A DNA stretch of 64,000 nucleotides from CAWAVN01 sp963825075 (GTDB lineage Bacteria; Planctomycetota; Planctomycetia; Planctomycetales; Planctomycetaceae): positions 1-64,000 of the forward strand of contig CAWGRX010000014.1 in NCBI GenBank assembly GCA_963825075.1, in the 5' to 3' direction. Positions 47,756 through 55,081 of the stretch are shown here, piece after piece. Position 1 is the stretch's first letter; every line of letters starts with the position of its first letter. Under the pieces are notes generated by a model, which had not been told where the DNA came from, ran no database searches, and saw only the letters and a program-made list of their open reading frames with translations. A program made the translations under genes and the position numbers.

Positions 47756-47974
47756 TTAGATCACCCCGCCGTGGGTCCGGTAAGGCGTCATTAAGTCGGG
47801 CATGTCCAGGAACCAAATCCGCTGCCAGATATTGGGAATATGCCGCAAGTTTTCCGACGCATAAATCAGCTCGCGGGCACGCACATCGGGCGACGAGGAA
47901 TAGATGGGCAGGGCACAGCCGACCTGAACGGCAGCCGCCGCCAACAGGAGTCCGGCACAGATGAGTTTCCGCAT
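47756..47974 (-). CDS. Very small lipoprotein
   Basis: A 72-residue protein with a strong RBS (GGAGGAG seven bases before the ATG at 47974) and a lipoprotein signal MRKLICAGLLLAAAAVQVGC. The mature part (ARELIYASENLRHIPNIWQRIWFLDMPDLMTPYRTHGGVI) is Trp- and Arg-rich and looks highly constrained. A longer frame runs upstream to 48616, but only this part is plausible. I recall near-identical tails in other Planctomycetes, unverified. Probably inner-membrane or outer-membrane anchored; function unknown. Confidence 0.85.
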   Translation of the reverse strand: MRKLICAGLLLAAAAVQVGCALPIYSSSPDVRARELIYASENLRHIPNIWQRIWFLDMPDLMTPYRTHGGVI

Positions 47975-48239
47975 TTTGCTCCTCCATGAAACGTCAATGG
48001 CTCGGGAGATGCCCTCCCAAGGGGGTGGCGTTTGATTTCCCATCGTACGGATTCGAGTGGCTGACGATAAGGCTTTGAAATTCTTATCGACTCTGCGGGT
48101 TCTGACGGTTAATCCGAATTTGAGAAATTCCGTAGGATGCCGGAAACTCATTCTGCATTCCCCGCCCGGCCGTCGTGTCAATAAATTGTTGATAGACGGC
48201 TCCGAGCGGCGGCCGATGCGGGCGCAGTGAAACGGCCAA

Positions 48240-48704
48240 TCAAGTGGAGTATTGGGTGGACGGCTGCGAGTTGGGAAGAGACGCATTCTGCGCCGATTGG
48301 GCTTCGGCGTTTTCCGGGGAAGAGGCCTGAGTGGATTGGCTCGGCAGATCGGGCGCTTGGGGCGATTGTCCGTCCCGCCGCTCGGCCTGTTGGGCCTTGA
48401 GCGCCGCTTCACGGGCGTCCCGTTCTTCGAGTTCGCGAACCCGTTCTTCCATTTCCTTGCCGGGCTTGAAGGTGACGACATACTTGGCCGCCACGTCCAC
48501 CCGTTCGCCGGTCCGCGGGTTCCGGGCTTTTCGCGCGGCCCGCTTCTTGACTTCAAACACCCCGAAGTTTCGCAACTCGATTCGCTCCTCGCGGACCAAG
48601 GTGTCGATGATGGCATCGAAGGTCTTTTGAACGATTTCTTTGGTCTTCAGTTGCGTTAAGTCCATTTCCTCGGAAATGGCTTTCACGATTTCTTTCTTGG
48701 TCAC
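48240..48704 (-). CDS. HU/IHF family DNA-binding protein with acidic-polar tail
   Basis: Nucleoid protein that bends DNA. The HU fold occupies residues 1-95: MTKKEIVKAISEEMDLTQLKTKEIVQKTFDAIIDTLV, IELRNFGVFEVKKRAARKARNPRTGERVDV (DNA-binding arms) and YVVTFKPGKEMEERV. A Gln/Ser/Ala-rich tail of about 55 residues (SQSTQASSPENAEAQSAQN) is unusual compared with the 90-residue family standard. The GTG at 48704 has AGGAG nine bases upstream. Monocistronic. Confidence 0.94.
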   Translation of the reverse strand: MTKKEIVKAISEEMDLTQLKTKEIVQKTFDAIIDTLVREERIELRNFGVFEVKKRAARKARNPRTGERVDVAAKYVVTFKPGKEMEERVRELEERDAREAALKAQQAERRDGQSPQAPDLPSQSTQASSPENAEAQSAQNASLPNSQPSTQYST

Positions 48705-49037
48705 AACTCGAGTCTCCTGCGAGAGGTGCCACCGGGCAGTTTTTGCTCATCCGCTGAGCCACACATTCGTGACTTAACTGTAATACCTAACTCGACATAA
48801 AGTCAAGTGGTTTGCGGAATTGGCAAAATAAAAATGCCGGGGGATCGCCCCAGACAGCCAGCCGTCCGACTCGCCAGCGAGGGAAAACCACCCGCCCGAA
48901 ACCCTTCGAGAGAACGCTCCCGCCCGGTTTGGGGACTGCCTCTGGTTGAGGCGGAAATCGGCTGAACCGGCCCGGCAAATCCGTCAAAATCGGAAAATCC
49001 GCCCAGTGGAAAATCCGTTCATAAATCGCGGGCGGGC
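48705..49037. other. Intergenic region between the PII-like and HU genes
   Basis: About 330 bases containing the HU promoter region. No gene, tRNA or clear repeat seen. Confidence 0.5.
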
Positions 49038-49367
49038 TTAGCTGAGCGCGGCTTCCTCACATTCGCCGGTGCGGATGCGGATGGTGCTTTCCAAATTCAT
49101 CACGAAAATCTGCACTCGCGATGGAGCGACCGCCGTTTGCCTGAGAGCCGCATAGACTTTGGGAAGATCCGCATCGCAAACCAGCACATCCAGTTTGCAG
49201 CACGGGTTTCCGAAGCCCGCCGTCCTGCGCGAGGACACCAACGGCCCCGGCGAGAGTGATTGGCTGTAAACGCTGGTGAGCGTCAGTCCCCTGACGCCCA
49301 GAGAGGTCAGGGACTGTTCCACGTCTTGGATCAAATCGTGGGGGATCAGAGCTTCGATTCGCTTCAT
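49038..49367 (-). CDS. PII-like signalling protein
   Basis: A 109-residue protein with the start and end of the PII fold: MKRIEALIPHDLIQDVEQSLTSLGVRGLTLTSV and the closing IFVMNLESTIRIRTGECEEAAL (TxxIRTGE is the ATP/2-oxoglutarate-side motif of GlnB). The T-loop, normally containing GRQKGHTEIYRG with a modified tyrosine, is replaced by QSLSPGPLVSSRRTAGFGNPC and lacks it. It may still bind nucleotides but cannot be uridylylated in the usual way. The amt gene is about 14 kb off, so partnership is uncertain. Confidence 0.85.
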   Translation of the reverse strand: MKRIEALIPHDLIQDVEQSLTSLGVRGLTLTSVYSQSLSPGPLVSSRRTAGFGNPCCKLDVLVCDADLPKVYAALRQTAVAPSRVQIFVMNLESTIRIRTGECEEAALS

Positions 49368-49913
49368 GACAGGGGATCAATTCGGGGAGTTGAGGAGGGA
49401 GCAAAGAATGGCAAACCGAGTTGCAGCAATTCGCGTGCCATTCCCTTAAGATCATTCCCCAACCAGATCCCGCGGGGCCCAATTCCCGAAAAACCCACGA
49501 CTTGGCTTTTCCAAAAAACTTTGCCGCGAGAAACCTCTTGCTCGCTCGGCGTGTTGATTCCAGGCTTATTGCCAACGGGCCGGGCGAAGCGTGCTGAAAA
49601 ACCCGTCAAACCCGGATGATTCATCAGCCGCTCGCCTAATGGCGATTACTTTCTACGATGGCTGAAAAAATCAGCCGGACGCTAGCGCGCCTGATGCGAT
49701 GTTTTCGAATCGGCTCGAAAGCCATTTTGAGCAAGGCCGATCACCTTGCAACCCATTTTCTCGATTCCGACAGATTGCCCGAATCGAAAACGGGACGGGG
49801 CAATCTATTGCAAATGAACGACAATGTGCATACAATAATAGTAGATGCAAAATTTGCATGTTCTATTTTGGGATGTCGGTTTGCTCGTTTCGGAACCTAT
49901 GAACTGGTGAATT
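49368..49913. other. Intergenic region with a family A remnant
   Basis: About 545 bases. The stretch at 49663-49695 (AAAAAATCAGCC, GGACGCTAGCGCGC) matches part of the repeat cluster at 63640-63700. Beyond that the region is AT-rich and I see no gene. Confidence 0.5.
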
Positions 49914-50434
49914 ATGGTGACGATTTTGCGGGATGATTTTGTAAACGATCGGCAAGGCCGAACTTTTGCCGATGTCTGGGATGACTCGGAACAACCGTTT
50001 GCTGAGTTGCTGGATTTCTTCAGTGATGAGCACCGGCAGCGGCGGATGGAAGAAGCGGAAACGCATCACGACCGGCCGGCATTGGCGGGTGTCGTGCGGG
50101 AATTGGAATCCCAACCGGCCATCGACGCGTTTCTCGCCACCGCGCAGCCGCGTTACGCAAAACGCTTTCGCCAGGCCGTGGGCGTTCTCGTGCGGATGAT
50201 AATGGAAGCCCGCGGCTGGCGGAAAACCGGGCGAAAGGGGTCGCTGGGGGTTCGCACCAAGACCGATCCCAAACCGAATTCCACTTCCACCCCGCCGCGC
50301 ATAACACGGGGGGTTTGGCCTTTTGGTTTCTCCGTGCGGAACGATACGAACCCGAAGCGGGCTTGCCCTTTGCGACGGTCAAAGAGCGAAGCGCCGCCTG
50401 GGACTCGACCCGGGAGCCGACTGCGACCTCCTGA
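49914..50434 (+). CDS. Hypothetical protein, frameshifted
   Basis: About 173 residues when one G is added to the GGGGG run at 50246-50250. Before it the frame reads VTILRDDFVNDRQGRTFADVWDDSEQPFAELLDFFSDEHRQRR and AIDAFLATAQPRYAKRFRQAVGVLVRMIMEARGW; after it GGSHQDRSQTEFHFHPAAHNTGGLAFWFLRAERYEPE and VKERSAAWDSTREPTATS, then TGA at 50432-50434. Without the correction the end becomes an implausible Arg/Pro-rich stretch. I do not recognise the family. Two small genes follow in the same direction. Confidence 0.65.
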
Positions 50435-50488
50435 CAGATCCGATCCACCAAACCCACTATTCGGCAACCCCTTCTCAAGGACACAATC

Positions 50489-50761
50489 ATGACCACGAAA
50501 ACTCAAATCCGCGTGTGGGTCCGCTCTTTGGGAAACAGTTGCCGGGTTCGTGTGGAGAGCGAGGAAACGGCCCATTGGCTGCTGAAACGTCTCACGGAAC
50601 GAAATGCGCTCACGGGCCTTGAGCGAGTGGTGATTCAGGAGACCGAAGCCGGCTGCCGGTTCCAGATTCCCAATGCGACCGAGCGAACATTGGCGACGCT
50701 CGAATCGGCCCTCAGGCAGATTCCCGAAGTGGAATTGATGCTCTCGCCGGAGGCGGTTTAG
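50489..50761 (+). CDS. Small hypothetical protein
   Basis: A 90-residue protein with a good RBS (AAGGA seven bases before the ATG). It looks like a compact alpha-beta domain: TQIRVWVRSLGNSCRVRVESEETAHWLLKRLTER, then VVIQETEAGCRFQIPNATERTLATLESALRQIPEVELML. The alternation of strands and helices recalls small RNA- or ligand-binding domains, but no motif allows a name. It sits between the frameshifted gene and a zinc-ribbon gene, all rightward. Confidence 0.75.
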   Translation: MTTKTQIRVWVRSLGNSCRVRVESEETAHWLLKRLTERNALTGLERVVIQETEAGCRFQIPNATERTLATLESALRQIPEVELMLSPEAV

Positions 50762-50835
50762 CGTTTAAGCGAAAGGGATTTGTGCCTGATGGGCAATCGC
50801 GGTTCGAAGATGATCGCCAAATGAGAGAGGACAGG

Positions 50836-51138
50836 ATGAACGCCAAGCGACCCGAGCCGCTCTATCCAGCCATAGTTCGCCCGATCTGCCCGGTTTGCGG
50901 TGCCCCCAGTTATTCGTGCGCGGGCATTCATCCGCAATGTGCCCAAGAAAAGGCGGATGCAAAACGTATGCAAGAAATCAAAGCCAAACGAAAGGCCACG
51001 CCGACGCAGAAGAAAGTCGTCTCCCCGGAAGCGGTCAAATCGTGGCATAAGCGCTGCCCGAAATGCCGGACCGAGGTCCATATTCGACGCGCATGCTGCG
51101 ATTGCGGTTTTCAGTTTGGCAAACGGCGACCGGACTGA
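50836..51138 (+). CDS. Small zinc-binding protein with two cysteine clusters
   Basis: About 100 residues. The first cluster is CPVCGAPSYSCAGIHPQC and the second CPKCRTEVHIRRACCDCG, joined by a basic helical linker (KRMQEIKAKRKATPTQKK). This suggests two zinc knuckles and nucleic-acid binding. I prefer the ATG at 50836, preceded by GAGAGGACAGG, to the GTG at 50782. The flotillin-like gene follows after about 50 bases. Function unknown. Confidence 0.75.
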   Translation: MNAKRPEPLYPAIVRPICPVCGAPSYSCAGIHPQCAQEKADAKRMQEIKAKRKATPTQKKVVSPEAVKSWHKRCPKCRTEVHIRRACCDCGFQFGKRRPD

Positions 51139-51186
51139 TCCGGGCAGTTCCCCGCGCTGAGCGCACCTCTTTCTAGGCGATCCGCC

Positions 51187-52224
51187 ATGCAATTCCCGCT
51201 AGTCCCGCTGTTGGCGGCCGATGGTTTCCAGACAACCGTGCTGGTGCTGTCCATCAGTTTGTTATTGGTGTTATTGATTGGGCTGGCGGTTTTCATGCGT
51301 TATGTCGGGTTATGGATTCAATGCCGGATGACCCGCGCGGACATTCCCCTGGTCCAACTCATGCTGATGACGCTGCGGAAGGTCAATCCGTCGGTGATCG
51401 TGCATAGCAAGATCATGGCGGTCCAATCGGGGATCACCAGCGTGTATCCCGTCTCCGCCCAGGCCTTGCAAGCCCATTATCTGGCGGGAGGAAACGTTCC
51501 CAACGTGATCCGAGCGCTGATTGCCGCGTACCGGGCCAATATCGAAATCGACTGGCAGACGGCCCAGGCGATCGACCTGGCGGGACGGGATCTGCTCGAT
51601 GCGGTCCGCACGAGCGTGAATCCCAAAGTCATCGACTGTCCCGATCCCTCGAAGTCGCGCGGGCCGTTGGAAGCGATGGCCGGCGACGGCATCCAAGTCA
51701 TGGTGCGGGCCCGCGTGACGGTCCGTTCGAACCTCAAACAACTCGTGGGCGGGGCGACCGAAGAAACCATCATCGCCCGCGTGGGTCAAGGCATCGTCCA
51801 GGCAATCGGTTTGACGTCCGATTACAAGACCGTGCTCGAGAATCCCGATCGCATCTCAAAATTGGTTTTGACGCAAGGCCTCGAAGCGCAGACGGCCTTC
51901 GAGATTGTGTCCATCGACATCGCCGACATCGACGTAGGGGAAAACATCGGTGCCCGATTGCAGGCCGAGCAGGCGGAGGCCGACATGCGAATCGCGGAGG
52001 CCAAGGCGGAAGAACAACGCGCCCAGGCAATGGCCCGCCGGCAGGAAATGCTCGCCCAGGTGCAGGAAAACCGGGCGAAGGTGGTTCTTGCGGAAGCCGA
52101 GATTCCGCGGGGCATCGCGTCCTCGCTCGGCGATAACCGCATGGGTTTGCTCGACTATTTCGACCTGCAAAACCTGAATGCCGATACGCAAATGCGGACC
52201 AACATCGCCGGCGGCGGCTCTTGA
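51187..52224 (+). CDS. floA: Flotillin-like membrane scaffold protein
   Basis: A 345-residue SPFH protein of the FloA/YqfA (UPF0365) family, thought to organise membrane microdomains. One hydrophobic hairpin (VLVLSISLLLVLLIGLAVFMRYVGLW, residues 17-42) anchors it, and the SPFH domain follows with IQCRMTRADIPLVQLMLMTLRKVNP, GGNVPNVIRALIAAYRANIEIDWQTAQAIDLAGRD and VRARVTVRSNLKQLVGGATEETIIARVG. A long Ala/Glu/Gln-rich helix (QAEADMRIAEAKAEEQRAQAMARRQEM) gives the oligomerising coiled coil. Length is standard. Confidence 0.95.
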   Translation: MQFPLVPLLAADGFQTTVLVLSISLLLVLLIGLAVFMRYVGLWIQCRMTRADIPLVQLMLMTLRKVNPSVIVHSKIMAVQSGITSVYPVSAQALQAHYLAGGNVPNVIRALIAAYRANIEIDWQTAQAIDLAGRDLLDAVRTSVNPKVIDCPDPSKSRGPLEAMAGDGIQVMVRARVTVRSNLKQLVGGATEETIIARVGQGIVQAIGLTSDYKTVLENPDRISKLVLTQGLEAQTAFEIVSIDIADIDVGENIGARLQAEQAEADMRIAEAKAEEQRAQAMARRQEMLAQVQENRAKVVLAEAEIPRGIASSLGDNRMGLLDYFDLQNLNADTQMRTNIAGGGS

Positions 52225-52323
52225 AAAAAACAAATGCCCACGCCGCCAGAAACCGCTTGAGGCTTGTGAAACCGCCGAATTGCTCCGCGGCCGCACTTTC
52301 CATTGAACCCCGGGAGAATACGC

Positions 52324-52671
52324 ATGGATGATGCCAGCTTGTTAGTGACGGCCATGGCCAATCAGTGCCGGGAGATGCTGTTGCGATGGCATCAACACGA
52401 ATTGGGACTGCCGGCGCCCCTCCAGCCAAAACATCTGGTATGGATGTGCGGCAAGATCGAAGACCACGCCGAGGATTGGCCGGCCACGAAATTACACCGG
52501 TGGATCGGCTTCGTTCAAGCGGGCATGCTGGCCAACCACATGCTGGATCTTCATGCCGCAAAAGCCATGTTCGACGATGCAAAAAATGCCCACGGGGAAC
52601 TCTGTGAAGATCTCTTGGATCATCTCGATCCGGCAAGTTCCTTTGAGTTGGATATAGGCGGCGAAGGTTAA
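52324..52671 (+). CDS. Hypothetical helical protein
   Basis: A 115-residue protein that reads as mostly helical: MDDASLLVTAMANQCREMLLRWHQHELGLP, MCGKIEDHAEDWPATKLHRWIGFVQAGMLANHMLDLHAAKAMFDDA, LCEDLLDHLDPASS. GGGAGA lies eight bases before the ATG at 52324. It follows floA by about 100 bases in the same direction. There is no motif I can name. Confidence 0.7.
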   Translation: MDDASLLVTAMANQCREMLLRWHQHELGLPAPLQPKHLVWMCGKIEDHAEDWPATKLHRWIGFVQAGMLANHMLDLHAAKAMFDDAKNAHGELCEDLLDHLDPASSFELDIGGEG

Positions 52672-53006
52672 TGCCGTGTGCGATGCATCGGATTTTGCGA
52701 TGATCTTCCATAGCCCAAAGCGCGAGCGAGGGATTTATCCTTAACAATTGGCTTCCCTCGCTGGCGATCTGGCGCTTCAGGCTAGTGAATAATGCGGTTC
52801 ATCCGGAAAATCAGGGGGAACTCCGACGGTGATAATAATCTCTTGGCCGCGCTGTTTCACCTCCGCAAAGGGGAGGTAAAATCCGTGGTTGAGGATCACA
52901 CAAAAAAGTTCATCAGCGTCCGCCCCCTCCGATTCGCCGGAAGAGCCAATAATTCACCGGCGGCGGTTTTTTCAACCCGCTGAAAAATGGCAGAAGAAGG
53001 CACCCC
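52672..53006. other. Intergenic region
   Basis: About 335 bases between the helical-protein gene and the protease gene. A 63-codon frame at 52792 has no RBS and no support. I see nothing else in it. Confidence 0.45.
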
Positions 53007-53759
53007 GTGCGGAATATGATTGACACCATGTACCTCCATGTGGCGAAGATCCTCACCTTCGCAAACGGAACCCCCTTAACGAATGCGACGGGGTTCTTTT
53101 ATCTCCACCAGAAGTTTCTGTACTTGGTCACGGCCGGGCACGTCGTTCTCAACGAAGCGGCTCAGCATCGCCCCGATCACCTGCAAGTTTCGCTGCACTC
53201 CGATCCGAGCGACCTCAGGCAATGCGCCGATCTTTCGATTCCGCTGTATAAGGATGGTGTGCCACAATGGTATCAGCATCCCCGGTTCGATGCCGACGTG
53301 GCGGCGGTTGCCATCAATGATCCAACCGTGCTCAACAGTTATTTTCTCGCCCCTTTCGGGCCTGATGACATCATGAACAACAATCAAGAAATGCCTTTGG
53401 GCCAGGATGTGCTGATCCTCGGTTTTCCGCTGGGCTTCCATGATACATTGAACAATTTGCCCATCGTGCGGAGCGCGACGATCGCCAGTTCTTTTGCGCA
53501 TCCGTTCAAAGGCGAACCGTACTTTCTCACGGACGCCCGGTTGCACCGCGGGATGAGCGGATCCCCCGTCATCTTTTTTCCCGAATCCGACGATCAGGGC
53601 ACGCGGAGATGGAAACTGCTCGGCATCCACACGTCCGCATTGGACGTTTCGAATCGGGATCCCACTCAGGATGAACGACTCGCGCTCAATACGACCTGGT
53701 ACGCTTCCCTGATTCCCGAAATGCTTCCCTCGCACGAGGCCCCGAACGCCAATCCCTAA
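53007..53759 (+). CDS. Trypsin-like serine protease
   Basis: A 250-residue protease-fold protein. The catalytic histidine is in LVTAGHVV (about residue 45), the aspartate probably in PRFDADVAAVAI and the serine in RGMSGSPVIFF (about residue 190). There is no signal peptide, so it is either cytosolic or exported by another route. The GTG at 53007 has AAGAAGG six bases upstream and is preferred over the internal ATGs. It is next to the end of the tRNA array, which is transcribed against it. Target unknown. Confidence 0.85.
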   Translation: MRNMIDTMYLHVAKILTFANGTPLTNATGFFYLHQKFLYLVTAGHVVLNEAAQHRPDHLQVSLHSDPSDLRQCADLSIPLYKDGVPQWYQHPRFDADVAAVAINDPTVLNSYFLAPFGPDDIMNNNQEMPLGQDVLILGFPLGFHDTLNNLPIVRSATIASSFAHPFKGEPYFLTDARLHRGMSGSPVIFFPESDDQGTRRWKLLGIHTSALDVSNRDPTQDERLALNTTWYASLIPEMLPSHEAPNANP

Positions 53760-53842
53760 CGAAAATACGTTTCTCGCCGATTGGGAATCATGATTTTTGG
53801 TTTCCCGATGCAGCCCGCGTAGGATTGGAGTCCGAGGCGGAC

Positions 53843-53911
53843 ATGCGGATCCGGGGCTCGCACCCGGCGGTTGTGGCTTATGGGACCAAAATGACCACTG
53901 GCTCACCCGCC
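53843..53911 (-). tRNA. Aberrant tRNA-like unit, anticodon CAT
   Basis: Last unit of the array. The T-arm stem CCGGG/CCCGG is perfect, but its loop reads TGCGAGC where tRNAs have TTCRANN. The acceptor stem GGCGGGT/ATCCGCA has one mismatch, the anticodon loop CCCATAA has C instead of U before the anticodon, and the D-arm is weak. It could be a degenerate tRNA-Met or a tRNA used outside translation. Confidence 0.4.
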
Positions 53912-53932
53912 TCGCTTGGCTGTGTCTTTCAG

Positions 53933-54004
53933 TGACCCGTATGGGAATCGAACCCATGCCGCGAGATTGAGGGCCTCGCATCCTAGCCGCTAGACGAACG
54001 GGCC
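53933..54004 (-). tRNA. tRNA-Glu (CTC)
   Basis: A 72-nt cloverleaf: acceptor GGCCCGT/ACGGGTC, T-arm ATGGG-TTCGATT-CCCAT, anticodon stem CGAGG/TCTCG around CCCTCAA. The base before the anticodon is C rather than the near-universal U. The discriminator is A. Confidence 0.8.
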
Positions 54005-54050
54005 GATTTACTTCTCCTCCACGTTGTGGAGAATACGTTATACTTCTCAG

Positions 54051-54123
54051 CGGTGATGACGGGATTTGAACCCGCACGAACGGATAGACAATCCATCATG
54101 CTGCCTGGTTACATCACATCACC
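54051..54123 (-). tRNA. tRNA-Asp (GTC)
   Basis: A 73-nt cloverleaf with acceptor GGTGATG/CATCACC, discriminator G, anticodon stem ATGGA/TCCGT around TTGTCTA and T-arm GCGGG-TTCAAAT-CCCGT. Confidence 0.9.
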
Positions 54124-54128
54124 GTAAG

Positions 54129-54209
54129 TGCGTCGGGACGGAGTCGAACCGCCACAGCGATTAGCGGGTGGGTTACAGCCACTCGGGCTCGCCAATGCCC
54201 AGCCGACGC
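54129..54209 (-). tRNA. tRNA-Tyr (GTA)
   Basis: An 81-nt class II tRNA. Acceptor GCGTCGG/CCGACGC is perfect, the D-stem is GGGC/GCCC, the anticodon loop CTGTAAC holds GTA, and a 13-base variable region precedes the T-arm GGCGG-TTCGACT-CCGTC. Only five bases separate it from tRNA-Asp. Confidence 0.88.
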
Positions 54210-54287
54210 ATGATGTTCTTCGAGTAGCACGGGAAGCTGCCCGAGCCAAGGTGGTCTGCCATTTGACGACCGAGCCGATTTTTTCAG
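54210..54287 (-). other. tRNA-sized remnant in the array
   Basis: The 78 bases between tRNA-Leu and tRNA-Tyr contain D-arm-like GTCGTCAAATGGCAGACC and a possible anticodon region (CACCTTGGCTCGGG), but no acceptable acceptor or T-stem. It looks like a decayed or highly unusual tRNA. Confidence 0.3.
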
Positions 54288-54361
54288 TGCCCAGAGCAGG
54301 AATCGAACCTGCAAACATCCGGGTTTAAGCCGGACCGCTCTGCCGGTTGGCGTATCTGGGC
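54288..54361 (-). tRNA. tRNA with anticodon TAA (Leu), class I shape
   Basis: A 74-nt molecule with perfect acceptor GCCCAGA/TCTGGGC, anticodon stem TCCGG/CCGGA around CTTAAAC and T-arm GCAGG-TTCGATT-CCTGC. The anticodon reads UUA (Leu), but bacterial tRNA-Leu has a long variable arm and this one has only about five bases. The D-stem pairing is poor. Confidence 0.8.
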
Positions 54362-54375
54362 GTGTGGATTGAAAA

Positions 54376-54447
54376 TAGTCCCGGACGGAATCGAACCATC
54401 GTTTCCTGGATGTGAACCAAGCGTCGTTGCCATTGGACCACGGGACT
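54376..54447 (-). tRNA. tRNA-Val (CAC)
   Basis: A 72-nt cloverleaf with perfect acceptor AGTCCCG/CGGGACT, anticodon stem CTTGG/CCAGG around TTCACAT, T-arm GATGG-TTCGATT-CCGTC, discriminator A. Confidence 0.88.
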
Positions 54448-54458
54448 GTTTAAGTGAG

Positions 54459-54555
54459 TGGACCCAGCGGGAATTGCACCGGGCAGCGATCCGCCGAAGG
54501 CCGGATTAGTCCTTCGGCGTGCGAAGCGGATGTCTTCCGGTTGGACGATGAGCCT
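54459..54555 (-). tRNA. Aberrant tRNA-like unit with long extra arm
   Basis: The ends AGGCTCA/TGGGTCC pair at six of seven positions and the D-arm GTC...GAC with AACCGG is good. A possible anticodon loop TTCGCAC lies in a stem with one mismatch, but the following 30 bases form a strong separate hairpin (CGAAGG/CCTTCG). The T-loop reads TGCAATT, again with G in place of T. Length is 97 bases. Identity cannot be given. Confidence 0.35.
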
Positions 54556-54583
54556 GTATTGCGAATGAAGTTTCGCTTGTGAG

Positions 54584-54654
54584 CACGCCCCCAAGGATTT
54601 GAACCCTGACCAAATGGGTTGGAACCAGTCGTGCTGCCATTACACCAGAGGCGT
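54584..54654 (-). tRNA. tRNA-Trp (CCA), probable
   Basis: A 71-nt molecule with acceptor ACGCCTC/GGGGCGT, discriminator G, D-arm GTG...CAC, anticodon stem ACTGG/CCATT with one mismatch around TTCCAAC, and T-arm CAGGG-TTCAAAT-CCTTG. Shifting the loop by one base would give TCC (Gly), but with worse pairing. Confidence 0.75.
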
Positions 54655-54664
54655 GTGTTTCAAG

Positions 54665-54748
54665 CGGAAGCCGCGGGACTCGAACCCGCAAACGCATATT
54701 GCGTCAACTGTTTTCAAGACAGCATCCTCATCCGGCCGGATGACTTCC
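54665..54748 (-). tRNA. tRNA-Ser (TGA)
   Basis: First unit of the array: an 84-nt class II tRNA with acceptor GGAAGTC/GGCTTCC, discriminator G, anticodon stem GCTGT/ACAGT around CTTGAAA, a long variable arm (GACGCAATATGCGTT) and T-arm GCGGG-TTCGAGT-CCCGC. Confidence 0.9.
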
Positions 54749-55081
54749 GTTTGTTCTGCCAAGATAGACGCCTATGCTGTGAGGAGGTTCGGATTTTTTT
54801 GCCGCTATGGACACTTTGTATGCGCTGACAATCGACTTTTTTCGGCAATGGTCCCGAAAAACTCCGTCGTCCGAAAACGTCGATCGAGGCGAGGCGTTTG
54901 CTGTGGAACAATTCGAGGATCTTGGAATGACTCCAATCCTTTGGCAATCTGTCGTCGCGGCAAAGGGTGGGGCCGACGGCGCGCGGTCATTTTGGTTCCG
55001 GCATTGGAGTCATGGTCGTTTCGCGGGCGTCGGGGAACGGCCTACGGTGAAATGGGCGCAGGCGGGTGACCGTCGCCGGAA
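54749..55081. other. Region upstream of the tRNA array
   Basis: About 330 bases between the array and the kinase-like gene, both leftward. The array promoter should be here. Open frames crossing this stretch have no RBS or recognisable protein and are treated as chance. Confidence 0.45.

Noticed and set aside
52792..52983. A 63-codon frame before the protease gene
   Set aside because: No ribosome-binding site, no recognisable content, and the flanking gaps on both sides argue for chance.
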